From Dolomedes plantarius (lineage: Eukaryota; Arthropoda; Arachnida; Araneae; Dolomedidae): 64,000 bases of DNA. Shown here one piece after another: positions 54,600 through 64,000 of this stretch (position 1 is its first letter; every line of letters starts with the position of its first letter). Under the pieces are notes generated by a model. That model searched no databases and was not told where the DNA came from. It saw only the letters and a list, made by a program, of their open reading frames with translations. The position numbers and the translations under genes were made by a program. The stretch is from contig OU015499.1 in the NCBI GenBank assembly GCA_907164885.2, forward strand, positions 155,505,821 to 155,569,820, written 5' to 3'.

Positions 54600-55084
54600 G
54601 ATTTGATAGGTCTAAACATGTATTGTCAAAAGATCAGCGGTTGTAACTTATGCGGCCACTACACACACGCGGTTTTAAATTGCGGACAGCCGCTGTTTAC
54701 ATCCGGTAGTTGCAGCCGTTGCCATTCGAAGTGTAGAAATATCGTAGATTTTTGTGCCGCATACCTACGCGTTTTATATATAGGGATTATTTTAACCAGA
54801 TATTACAATAATATCAAATTTTGTATTTTCGGAAAGTTGCAAACTCGGCGCATGGATAGTGATATGTTCAAAAGTGTCTTTACGGTAGCGTGCTTTTCAA
54901 AGCGAATACCTAATATAACCGCAAAATATTCTTACATTTTTTTGAAGTATTTTATTGAATATTTCTAAATTACCAGCACACGTGGCTTTCATATGAATTT
55001 CTAATATTTTAATAAGGTTATGAACCCTTTTTTTTATTGGAATGTTTACTTAATAACCGTCAAGTTTTGACGGGTACCATCTAG
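54600..55084 (+). mobile_element. Helitron-like 3' end region
   Basis: Ends in the hairpin CCGTCAAGTTTTGACGG, then GTACCATCTAG (55081-55084) and T, as expected for a Helitron 3' end. A degenerate version (ATCAAGTTTTGACAGGTACTG) lies at 53297-53317. The 5' end was not found, so the left boundary given is a guess. Confidence 0.5.
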
Positions 55085-55204
55085 TTTTAATATAATAATC
55101 AAAATAACAGACGAGGAAAACGCAAGCAAGCGCATTTAGTAACCGATTCTAAAGAATGTCGAGAGAATACGAGAATTTTACCCCTTCTTCCTCAACAGCC
55201 TTAC

Positions 55205-55790
55205 CTACAAACTGAATAGAATCGTTTTGGCACTATGCCAACCGTGGTTCTTCGTACTGTGGTCGGACAGTACACGATCATCTGCTGGCAGAGTTATATG
55301 CATTGGCTCGGTTTTCCGTGCACTGAATCTTTTGCAGTCTACACAACGAAGAACAACAGATCTGATAGTCTTTCTGGCTCCCAGAATCCGGTAGTCTTCT
55401 CTTAGCCTTGACATCAATAGGGAGACACCAGCATGCAAAAGTTCCCTATGCTTCCACGAAATCAATAAATGTACCACAGGATGGTTTGATAGCAAGATAA
55501 TTGGGAATTTGAAATTGATATTATCATATCGGTACACGATCTTAGTTTTCATTCTTAAAATACCAAATTCATCGACAACTGGTCTCAAATTACGAATTCT
55601 TTCATCGGAATGCCCAGTGAATGATTTCCTTTGAACTAACAAAATAAGGCTTCTTTCAGCCCTTTCAATTTCGAGGCATGAAAGATCTGGTGTCTTAACA
55701 ATGTTAATTTACTTCGAATTATTGAAAAACCAAAAAATCCATCCTATCATGCGTACAATTTTTTGATATGGTGAAAAATATTGGTAGTAC
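55205..55790 (-). pseudogene. BEL/Pao integrase zinc-binding region
   Basis: The minus strand reads LEIERAERSLILLVQRKSF, GILRMKTKIVYRYDN, then HPVVHLLISWKHRELLHAG with SRLREDYRILGARKTIRSVV and LRCVDCKRFSARK: the HHCC-type zinc-binding domain that precedes a retroelement integrase core. It stops at 55205 before the catalytic D,D,E core. It continues the polyprotein at 56440-57100, from which it is separated by a ~0.63-kb insertion. Confidence 0.82.
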
Positions 55791-55797
55791 CAATCAG

Positions 55798-56430
55798 TGT
55801 CCCTAGGAGTGTTACTTATTGTAGTTATAATTTCTGAATTGACTAAATCCTTTCTGAATAGACTAAATCCTCATCCGGGATCTCTTGTGGTATGGGCCAA
55901 TTTTCCTCTTTTTCGTATAACATGTAGGGTTCGCGTGTTGCTCAGATGCAAATTTCTGGTAGCTGCGCAGTGCAGGCCAGTCGAAGTGAGTTCAGAGCAG
56001 GTGTCTGGTCTATTTAAGTGACACACGCTGAGTTGGCAAGAGCCCAAGAAGGGAGTGGAGATTTGTACTGTAGTGCGTTACGCTATTAGGAGAGATATGA
56101 AAGAGACGAGAAAAGTTAGATTGAAGGTGATAGCGGTATTTAACTGATAGAGCACGTATTAGTATTTAGCTTAGGTGGCTGCACGAGTTCGATAGTTTTT
56201 TCAGAGCCCGATGGTTACGGGTATTGTTAGTGAACGTATATACTGCCTAAAAGGGTTCGTTACGACTTCAAAGTTAAGTTTTTTAGTACCGCAAGTTGCG
56301 GTACTGTTGTGTTATTATTTGAAGCCCCAAGTCGGTCTATGTTAGTCTACCTCTACGTAGAAAATAAAGGAATTATTTATATTTATACCTATTACTTTAT
56401 AGTGTGCCTGGACCGTTAGAGGATTCACAG
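55798..56430 (+). mobile_element. LTR-like insertion within the BEL/Pao relic
   Basis: About 630 bp with no BEL/Pao coding interrupts the polyprotein. It starts TGTCCCTAGG (55798) and ends near GGATTCACA (about 56428), giving TG...CA. It has a TATA-like CTATTTAAGTG near 56006, a hairpin AGTACCGCAAGTTGCGGTACT near 56285 and AATAAAGG near 56361, in LTR order on the plus strand. No matching target duplication was found, so the assignment is tentative. Confidence 0.45.
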
Positions 56431-56439
56431 GGTAAATAA

Positions 56440-57110
56440 GAAACAGAACCATATAAACCTTTCAGGTTCCTCCCACCATCGCCGTTCTATCAATTGCTCT
56501 ACGGAACATCCTCTTGAAGCAGTATCAGCAGGATTAAATGCTCCAGGGATGTGACGCCATTGTGTGGGAGTCGTAACAGACCGTATTTCCTGTACACGGT
56601 TATGGACAAAGGTACCCTAACTTTGATCGTTACGTATCCAACATAAAACGGTAGAGGAATCTGTCCAGCAATAAATGTCTACTTTTGACAAGCCTAAATC
56701 TTTTAAGATAGGTGTCAAGAGTCTAGCGCCCATTAAACATGCTAGAAGCTCAAGTCGAGGAATCGTCATGGGCTTAAAAGGGTCTACTCGACTCCGCGCA
56801 TGTATCAAAGTGACAGAAACCCTATCGTTATCGTCTACCTGTATAAAGGCGCAGGTACCATATGCTCGTTGGCTAGCGTCGCAAAATATGTGCAGGCTTA
56901 CTGATTCATCTCGTGATCTAATGTTAAACCATCTTGGCACTCTTATTTCTGAAAGCCTATTAAGACGTTTGCACCATGATTTGAATTTTTTCGCAAGATC
57001 ATCTGGCAGCACATCATCCCATTTAAGCTTTAAACTCCAAGTTTCCTGCAAAATAAATTTTTGGTATCAACATTACAGGAGCAGTATAACCTATAGTATA
57101 TGTAACAGTA
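56440..57110 (-). pseudogene. BEL/Pao polyprotein: RT end and Pao peptidase/RNase H-like region
   Basis: From high to low coordinates the minus strand reads IGYTAPVMLIPKI (shifted frame, about 57060-57110), then 144 open codons: ETWSLKLKWDDVLPDD, HIFCDASQRAYGTCAFI, VTLIHARSRVDPFKPMTIPR, LELLACLMGARLL and DIYCWTDSSTVLCWI. Another frame then gives VHNRVQEIRSVTTPTQWRHI and PGAFNPADTASRGCSVEQL. This is the Pao-type region after the reverse transcriptase, with D in FCDAS and WTDS matching RNase H-like acidic sites. Two frameshifts; no LTR is linked with certainty. Confidence 0.85.
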
Positions 57111-57199
57111 AACACCCGATGAGCTATAGCTAAAACTATTTTTTGGTCACTCATTCAATTGTATTGTTTACTCCATCCAATTTACATGTAAATGTATCG

Positions 57200-57670
57200 C
57201 TATCAGTATTCCAATGAAAATTGTCAAAATCGACGGCGGGGACTGCTCTTTAGCGGTGTCGTTCTGCTTCATCTCAAAGCTCGGCCTCACGTTGCGGCAA
57301 GAACAAAGACGCTACTGGAGAATTTTCATTGGGAATTACTGGATCATCCACCATACAGCCCTGACTTAGCACCATCAGACTTTCATCTGTTTCCAAAACT
57401 TAAGGAATTTCTTGGTGGAAAGAGCCTGGAAAATGATGACATGTTGAAAGAAACAGTTACTAACTGGTTTAACGGTCAGGCGGCAGAGTTCTTTGATGAT
57501 GGGATCCAAAAGCTGGTGACACGACTTGACAAATGTTTAAATGTTAATGGTGACTATGTTGAAAAGTGAAAAAATGTTCATATTTTAGTTTGTGATTCAA
57601 TTTACGTTCATAACTAAAGTTTCTCTTACTCCATTACAGAACGGTTCTTACTTAAAAAATGACCCTCGTA
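57200..57670 (+). pseudogene. mariner transposase C-terminal third with right terminus
   Basis: The plus strand reads NRRRGLLFSGVVLLHLKARP, then HPPYSPDLAPSDFHLFPKLK and FLGGKSLENDDMLKE, ending GDYVEK at 57569. In mariner (DD34D) the second aspartate is usually in HDNARPH; here it reads HLKARPH, so that aspartate is leucine. The third aspartate (APSD) is kept, 34 residues later. After the stop, AAAATGACCCTCGTA near 57656-57670 matches the usual mariner right end. The 5' two thirds are missing. Confidence 0.85.
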
Positions 57671-57989
57671 CATAAAGTGAAAGGTCATCAACCTCATTGA
57701 CCTGCGAATCCATCTTTAACTCTTTCAAACCGCGGATAAGTGAGACCTTGGCTCGCGTAAATGAGGGATGGTATAGATAGGTCAACCGCGGGTAAGCAAA
57801 ACCGCGTAAGACGAGGGATTACTGTAGGTTTGAGAGGATCGGCAAGGTAGTGGGGGAATCATGCTATGCACTTCTGGCCACTCTATCATCTTCACTCTCT
57901 CTCTCGTTCAGGTACTCTGAGTAGGACACCTTCTAAGTGTTTGGCCTACAGATATTTAATATATTAAAAGCGATATTATACTGTACTCA
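57671..57989. other. spacer
   Basis: No gene recognised. Contains GCGGATAAGTGAGACC / GCGGGTAAGCAAAACC motifs and a (CT)n stretch near 57895. Confidence 0.35.
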
Positions 57990-58382
57990 TCTATATAAAT
58001 AAAAATGTAAATGTTCGTTTGTTCAAAACCTCAAATCTCTGAAAGTTCTTAACCGATTTCTTTGAAATTTTGACACAACGTTGCATTCGAATATGTGAGT
58101 GTTTTTATATACCTATTATATAGATGCCATACCTGTGACAGGTATAAACATGCTTTTTTTAAACACACGCTATACTAAATATTTTGCAGCAAACGAGAAA
58201 TGTCTTTCCCTTCCCTCTCAGAACAGAAATTTGTCATGGTGGGGTGCGACCCCACTATCAGCAGTCCCCACAGGTCAAAAAGTACGCATGTATCGTTCTA
58301 GACAATAAAAGACGATCGAAGAGATAAGAGAACGCACATGGCTGAAGATATTTTCCGTTGAATACGCCAGGAAAATTCAAAT

Positions 58383-60438
58383 ATGAACATGGATTTCACA
58401 GCAGAAATCTACAACGAAGCGTTGATAATGATTGAAGATTTGTGCTTAGAAATCGTGAACAAAGTTCTCAATCAATTGGGAATGCCATCACCGAATCGAT
58501 CTGCTGATGTAGAATTGCGTCGTGAACAAAATTACAACACGGGTGATCTTTTGCCTTATGTGCAATCAAATATTCCTTAGCTAACACTTGAGCAAAAAGG
58601 CATTTACGATCAAATAATGCTAACTGTCAATAACGGGGTTGGAGAAATCTTCGTCTTAGATGCTCCAGGAGAAACTGGTAAAACGTTCCTAATTAGATTG
58701 ATTCTGGCAGCAATTCGATCCCAAAAGGACATAGCCTTAGCTCTTGCGTCGTCCGGAATAGCTGCGACATTGCTACCAGGTGGAAGAACTGCACATTCCG
58801 CTTTGAAATTGCCATTGATCTTGCAATTCATTGAAATTCCTGTTGGGTTTTAAAGATTAAAGCCTTAATTATTTTAATCTGCAGCACTTTGCTAACTACA
58901 ATCGTAATGACAGTACGTCATCTTTTTTTTATTAAATTTTATACTCTGTAAAATATTCAGAGATTTATAAGTGAATCATTCCAGCATATGCGGATATGTC
59001 ATGAATCATATTCAAATATATGTGGCGCAGTAATTGATTGGATGGCAATTACTATAAAAGCTAGCCGCATTGTATAAAGTTTGTCCCTTCTACCCTTCGC
59101 TGTTTTTTCCCTGTTACAACGCCAGTTTGGTGTATCTGCAAACAGATAAGTTATCTCTGTTATGTTATACTTTGTTATGTTATTATATGTTATTAAATCT
59201 CTATTCTCAACCGAAAACTCAGTCTTAATTTCTCACTCTGCTACTTACATTTCTATGGCATGACTGTCACTTTAAACTCTGTATCAAAGTTCTGTCAGCT
59301 ATTCTTTGAAACCACTGACTGATCATCAAAAAGTCCCACGTGTAACATTTCCACAGCATCCGGTATGGGAAAAGTATTGCAGAAAGGCAAACTTATTGTT
59401 TGGGATGAATGTACAATGGCACACAAAAAATCGCTCTAGGCTCTTGATCGATCATTGCAAGATTTGCGTGGAAACATCAGACCATTTGGAAACGCATTAA
59501 TATTGCTTGCAGGAGATTTCAGGCAAATATTACCTGTGATTCCTCGATCAACACCAGCGGACAAAATAAATGCTTTCCTGAAATACTCTACTTTGTGGCG
59601 ACATGTAAAGACTTTGAAATTAACTACAAATATGCATGTCCAGCTGCAAAACGATCGATCAGCTGAGTTATTCTCACATCAATTGCTGGAAATTGGGAAC
59701 GGAAAGGTGCCAGTTGATCTGACACCAGGACGAATTTCATTGCCTCATAACTTCTGCAATTTAATATTGTCAAAAGAAGAATTGGTTGAAAAAGTATTTC
59801 CCAATATTCAAACCAGTTATAAGAATCATGATTGGATGAGTGAACGAGTTATTCTTGCCAAGAACAAAGACGTCTACGAACTTAACAATATCATTCAGTA
59901 TAACATTCAAAGCGAGGCAGTCACATACATGTCCCTCGACACTGTTGTGGAAGCAGATGAAGCGGTTCATTATCCAACAGAATTTTTTAATTCACTCGAT
60001 CTGCCAGGGATGCCACCGCACGTACTGCAATTGAAAATCGGCTTGCCAATTATAATGTTGCGAAATATCAACCAACCAAAGCTTTGCAACGGCACGCGGC
60101 TTGCAGTAAAAAAATCACTGAGCAACATCGTAGAAGGAACGATCTTGACAGGACCATTCAAAGGTGAAGATGTCCTCATTCCTCGCATTCCCATGATTCT
60201 AACGGATATGAGATTTAAATTTAAGAGATTGCAATTCCCAATTCGATTGGCGTTTGCAATCACCATCAATAAAGGTCAGAGCCAATCTTTACAATCGTGC
60301 TGGTTAGATTTAGACACGGATTGTTTTTCACATGGACAATTATATGTTGTGTGTTCTAGAGCTGAAAAACCAGGCAATCTATATATCTGCAAAGACAATG
60401 GAACAACAAAAAATACTGTATACCCACAAGTGTTGTAA
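58383..60438 (+). pseudogene. Helitron Pif1-like helicase, interrupted
   Basis: The N-terminal part (58383-58580, NMDFTAEIYNEALIMIEDL to PYVQSNIP) hits a TAG. The frame continues LTLEQKGIYDQIM and the Walker A region VLDAPGETGKTFLIRL, ALALASSGIAATLLPGGRT, then is broken by the insertion. After it come VLQKGKLIVWDECTMAHKK (Walker B-like), a stop, and from 59455 a long open frame of 327 codons: LILLAGDFRQILPVIPR, ERVILAKNKDVYELNN, GLPIIMLRNINQPKLCNGT, AFAITINKGQSQSLQ and GQLYVVCSRAEKPG. The motif VI block normally reads VACSR; here VVCSR, and GQSQ replaces the usual GQT-type triplet. Stops plus insertion make it inactive. 60438 is the family's natural C-terminus. Confidence 0.9.
58841..59337 (+). 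mobile_element. ~0.5-kb insertion in the Helitron helicase, LTR-like
   Basis: Starts about TGTTGGGTTTTA and ends about AAAAAGTCCC, between helicase codons that would otherwise be adjacent. It has a TATA-like ACTATAAAAGC near 59050 and pyrimidine-rich downstream sequence, suggesting a solo LTR, but neither a clean duplication nor a CA end was fixed. Boundaries are accurate to a few bases. Confidence 0.5.
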
Positions 60439-60756
60439 AATTAAGCATTTTTTGAAATTTTTTTATTTCCAATGCAGCGGGCGAAGGGGAACACAATTCT
60501 TTCGCCAAGATATTACATAAAACAAGCAAGTACTAAAAACTGAACTATAAAATATGTTGGTGGTAACGTTACTCGCTTCGGGAGCATACTTTAAGCTACA
60601 CGTGCCCCCTGGGTAGTGCTAAATGAGTAACAGCTTTGCAGCCTTTATAAATTAAACATATTAGAAACGTGCTTTCTCTTCCATTTAGCCATACTGAGCC
60701 ACAGCAACGCGTGGCCGGGTACAGCTAGTTATTTTCATAAATTCTGTCATGAACCG

Positions 60757-61006
60757 CAAACAGCCTACCGGGGGAAATTAAAAAAAGCAGAAGAAAAAAG
60801 AACAGAGCTGATTTCAGGATCAATTTTAAAGTTCGTTCAACAAAAACATCCTTCCACTTTCAAAAGCAAAGTTCTGAAGTTGGCTTGGAGGAATTAGAAT
60901 CTGTTGTGGAATCAGTGCCACCTTAAACACAGGAAGAAAGTTTCAATATAAATCAGCAAAACTTAGGGGGCACTCTTCCTTCAAGAAGTGTTGAAATTAA
61001 TGGAGG
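60757..61006 (+). pseudogene. possible ZMYM/hAT-like N-terminal exon, decayed
   Basis: The plus strand begins NRKQPTGGN and continues in shifted frames through a basic, glutamate-rich stretch (KKAEEKRTELISGSILKFVQ), QSSEVGLEELESVVESVPP and EESFNINQQNLGGTLPSRSV, ending at a GTAAGG donor-like site (about 61007). The K-R-x-x-S/T-G-x start followed by a KFxx stretch resembles the first exon of ZMYM1/DUF4371-type (hAT-derived) genes. Stops and frameshifts; low certainty. Confidence 0.35.
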
Positions 61007-61369
61007 TAAGGTAATGGTTAATTTTTTTTACATGCAGTAATTTTTTCATGTCCTGATAAATGATTCATAAATTAGAATCGATAGCTGATTTATACCTCAT
61101 TTATATTTTTAGAGTTTAACTTCTTACTTCTGTTTTAACTTTGCTTTCTATTTTACCATCATGTTTTGTTTTGCTATTATTGAAGTGTGTAAAATGTTTT
61201 TCATTGCTTACTACGATTTAAAAATTTTTTTTTGTATTATTGGCCTGAGCATATCTGGCAGCAGCCTGTACTTTTTATTCATACTGTGTTATTTATACTG
61301 TTATTTTTTCTACGTTATTTATACTGTATTTAGTTTTTAAATTGATTTGGTATTGTTTACTTTTCAGCT

Positions 61370-61548
61370 TTTTCCGAATCTTTACCCCGGAAAGAGAAGC
61401 GAGACTGGAAGAAATCAGACAACAACAGCAAAGAATAGTTGGACAAAAACCACAGGATGGTCATGATTTGTTAGCAAGAGTGTTTCATCAAAGACAAAAA
61501 TCACTTATGAGTCTCATCACAAAGGCAAAAAATTTTTGGAGTAGTTAG
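61370..61548 (+). CDS. possible terminal exon, unknown protein
   Basis: A pyrimidine tract TTGTTTACTTTTCAG (ending about 61368) precedes an open frame FRIFTPEREARLEEIRQQQQ RIVGQKPQD... ending KAKNFWSS and TAG at 61548. The charged, helical composition (EREARLEEIRQQQQ) looks protein-like. It could be the last exon of a gene with the fragment at 60757, or of a transposon gene. I do not recognise the family. Confidence 0.3.
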
Positions 61549-61559
61549 GTGTCATATGT

Positions 61560-62290
61560 ACACCATAATTGCAGTTTTGGCTGATTTAAACTCTGTATTC
61601 TCACATTTTGATGCCCCTGTAGCAGTAGTGGATTACATGGTTAACTGGAGTTATTCATTTTGTTCCATGTTAAAGGAATTAGGCTGTGGTTCATATGGGA
61701 ATGGCGTTTAGAAACATACGGCATATGAGGCAGATATTACAGATCTAATAATAGCCAAAGATGACGCCACTTCAGTCTGTTGTCCGACATAATTGCAATT
61801 TTTGGCTGATTTAAACTCTATATTCTCTCATTTTGATGCCCCTGTAGCAGTAGTGGATTACATGGTTAACTGGAGTTACTCATTTTGTTCCATTTTAAAG
61901 GAATTAGGCTGTGGTTCATATGTGAATGGCGTTTAGAAATATACCGCATATGAGGCAGATATTACAGATCAAATAATAGCCAAAGATGACACCACTTTAA
62001 TCAGTTGTCACAAAACAACTGTCTCCGTCTACATGTTGCAGAAGCCTCCTCTACACGATTTCTTCATTCGGGAATGGCGTTTAGAAACATACGGCATATG
62101 AGGCAGACATTACGGATGAAATAATAGCCAAAGATGACACCACTTCAGTCAGTTGTCACAAAACAACTGTCTCTGTCCACATGTTGCAGAAGCCTCCTCT
62201 ACACGATTTCTTCATTCGGGAATGGCGTTTAGAAACATACGGCATATGAGACAGATATTACGGATCAAATAATAGCCAAAGATAACAAGT
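61560..62290. repeat. tandem repeats with 224- and 148-bp periods
   Basis: The motif GAATGGCGTTTAGAAA.ATAC recurs at about 61699, 61924, 62071 and 62220 (spacings about 224, 148, 149). The two long units include TGATGCCCCTGTAGCAGTAG; the two short units lack that half and instead share CAGAAGCCTCCTCTACACG. Thus a shorter subunit amplified from a longer one. Confidence 0.85.
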
Positions 62291-62759
62291 GTCTATAGAC
62301 AATGCGTGGATTGTCCCATATTACCCTCTACTAACCACAATTTTCAATGCCCATATAAACGTAGAGTACTGTAATTAAGTTTTATAGTGTTGCGTGTGAG
62401 TGGAACACTGGTGTGTGGTTTTCAAATGATTTTAGCTTTTACTGGAAATTAGCAGAACATTAGCTTCCAAAACAGTAATCGTTTGGAAAGTTTTTATTTA
62501 TATACACAACTCACTACCATAATACTCTTAAAATTTATATTTTAACACATTTCGGTTACTGCTGTTGTTTGTAAACACCCGATCTTCATTGCCATGCTCA
62601 TTTCAGAAATTTCTCATTGAGATGATGCTCATTTAATGCGTGTTTTCAAAAGTGAAATATACCATGTTCTGTAAATGCCCCGAAAATATTTCTATACTGG
62701 AGATATAGACAGATTAAAGAATTTAAGTAAACTTTTGTGTAATTTATACATTTGTGTGT
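62291..62759. other. no gene recognised
   Basis: AT-rich spacer with no element termini or domains. Confidence 0.35.
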
Positions 62760-62940
62760 GCTTAATTATTTAAATTATCAGCATTTAATAAATTTAATTT
62801 ATTAAATGCTGATCACTAGATTTCTTTTGTTTTAGTGATACTTTAAATTAGTTTTGCGTCACGTGCATAACAACGAAATTAATTGACAAAGAAAATATTA
62901 AAATACAGTAAAAGATAAAATTTAACCACTAGACTAATTG
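62760..62940 (+). repeat. Helitron interior fragment
   Basis: Diverged match to the interior of the non-autonomous Helitrons (compare 1545-1680): TTTAATTTATTAAATGCTGATCA, GCGTCACGTGCATAACAAC and TTAAAATACAGTAAAAGAT. No termini remain. Confidence 0.6.
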
Positions 62941-62998
62941 AGATGGAAATTTTTAAAATTTAGTTCAAATTAGTATGTTTTATGGATATTAAATCAAA

Positions 62999-63297
62999 TC
63001 TATATATAAAACTGTAATTTCCTCTCAAAATATGCTTCGCCATGACGATAAATAAGTCCCAAGGCCAAACTTTAAAATATGCTGGGGTACATTTACGAGA
63101 AAATTGTTTCTCCCACGGTCAGTTTTACGTAGCTTGCTCACGCGTAAGTTCGTGGACGAGCCTGGTAATATTAGTTCCGCCCAATGAAGACACAAAATAT
63201 ATTGTTTATAAGGAAATCCTCTAAAAAGCAATATCATTACTTTTCATTGTAATTATCCTAAAATGTACCCCGTAGCGAAGCACGGGTATTCAGCTAG
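62999..63297 (+). mobile_element. short Helitron with helicase tail
   Basis: Starts A|TCTATATATAAAACTG and ends TATTCAGCTAG|T (63294-63297), with 3' hairpin CCCGT-AGCGAAGC-ACGGG at 63269-63286. It is 299 bp and retains only the end of the helicase gene. A typical derivative formed by internal deletion of an autonomous Helitron. Confidence 0.9.
63042..63224 (+). pseudogene. Helitron helicase C-terminal 60 residues
   Basis: MTINKSQGQTLKYAGVHL, then FSHGQFYVACSRVSSW and the end YIVYKEIL. The SQGQT and VACSR motifs (helicase motifs V/VI) are intact, unlike in the longer relic at 58383-60438. Without the ATPase core it has no activity; it is kept because it lies near the 3' end needed for transposition. 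Confidence 0.88.
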
Positions 63298-64000
63298 TTT
63301 ATAATAAAAACTGACTATACTTATATTCAGATTTTTTAAAATTTATGTACCATGTGAGGATTGCAGCACAAGACATGTTATCCCCTTTAATACAAGTAGG
63401 GAAGGATATCCACTTTCAGCCTATTTTACTCTGAAAAACTAAATGAAGGCATGCAATGTAAGCCCCATTTTTACAAAAATAAATTCCAATGAAATATTGA
63501 AACATAAATCGGATTTCTCAGTTTAAAACATTTTAACAATAAACAAGGTACCAATAATAATGTATACAAACAACTGCAATAAATTATACATTATATAATA
63601 CTTTGATGAATGGCATTAAATTTACGAATTACTTCTCTTTCAGAACAATATGAGTGTTCTTCCAAAAAGCATCATCTTTTTGCACATGCTTTGTTATGAA
63701 AACTTTTGTAATCAAAACAACTTGGTCACAGCACTGAACACATGTCATAGCGATTTGTCATTGAATCTAAAACATAATATCCTAAATATGTTTATAAACG
63801 TTGTAAAAAAAGAATGAAAGTTCACAAATGCATATTTTTAATTATTAAAATTCAACAATAAATTGTAGATGTTAGCATCTTAACCTGTTAAACATTTAGA
63901 AGCGTTTCATAGAACTACCTGATAGAAAAAAAATTATGTGATTTTTTAAATGAGCCAGTGGTATCGAAACAAAAACTCTCCTCTTCAATTACTGCTGTCA
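63298..64000. other. no gene recognised
   Basis: AT-rich sequence to the end of the window with no recognised gene, element terminus or RNA. Confidence 0.4.

Larger units (their letters stand above)
57990..60728 (+). mobile_element. Helitron with helicase relic
   Basis: The 5' end A|TCTATATAAATAAAAATG and the 3' end CTAG|T (60725-60728) are both intact, and the 3' hairpin is GCCAC-AGCAACGC-GTGGC (698-715 in 60.xxx kb, ending 9 bases before CTAG). The 2739-bp element carries only the helicase part of RepHel; Rep is missing, so it is an internally deleted copy. It is also interrupted by a ~0.5-kb insertion at 58841-59337. Confidence 0.92.

Noticed and set aside
54597..54968. 123-codon cysteine-rich plus frame
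   Set aside because: Its second half is the same repeat seen at 52950-53580 (FSERIPNITAKFS type), so it is repeat-derived; the cysteine-rich first half has no recognisable spacing.

Overview
The window looks like a stretch of nuclear DNA from an arthropod, most likely an arachnid such as a spider. This is inferred from the strongly AT-rich sequence, the mix of transposon families (Helitrons, Tc1/mariner, pogo/Tigger, PIF/Harbinger-like foldback MITEs, hAT MITEs, TTAA elements, piggyBac, BEL/Pao, Jockey-like LINE, tRNA-derived SINE) and one C2H2 zinc-finger gene. There are no operons, no ribosomal RNA genes and no convincing functional tRNA. The content is a dense, nested graveyard of mobile elements, with one transposase reading frame that is fully intact.

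Layout. 0-10 kb: a 51-bp tandem repeat; a Helitron split by an intact Tc1-like transposon (1710-2928); a decayed mariner-like gene; a transposase-tail foldback element; a pogo-like element; a SINE; further Helitrons, one locally duplicated. 10-19 kb: a piggyBac scrap; a decayed autonomous Helitron on the minus strand (OTU, HUH Rep and Pif1 helicase domains); a Helitron 5' end carrying four ~160-bp repeats; a Tc1-like element with ~95-bp terminal repeats. 19-22.3 kb: a Jockey-like LINE ORF1 broken at a poly-C run. 22.7-29.5 kb: two oppositely oriented copies of an unusual element rich in the motif GGGGTAAGTGAG flank an unclassified DDE-type transposase relic. 30-38 kb: a decayed Tc1, a solo LTR with target-site duplication, the first copy of a 2.18-kb segmental duplication, and a Helitron helicase tail split by a hAT MITE. 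38-42 kb: a foldback MITE and an eleven-finger C2H2 gene with a decayed 3' end. 43-47 kb: a Tigger nested in a foldback MITE and the second copy of the segmental duplication. 47-55 kb: Helitron ends, a BEL/Pao tail, a 152-bp satellite array, and a hAT MITE nested in a TTAA element. 55-64 kb: a BEL/Pao polyprotein relic, a mariner tail, a 2.7-kb Helitron with helicase relic, tandem repeats and a short Helitron.

Functionally, only the Tc1-like transposase (1741-2781) and perhaps the zinc-finger gene (40246-41271) look able to encode a working protein. Other coding traces carry frameshifts, stops, nested insertions or truncations. The interest lies in insertion order (at least six clean nested insertions with readable target-site duplications), the segmental duplication, the palindromic MITE family (seven loci) and the GGGGTAAGTGAG element family with its neighbouring unclassified transposase. 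All assignments come from reading the sequence and recalled family features; no database search was run.
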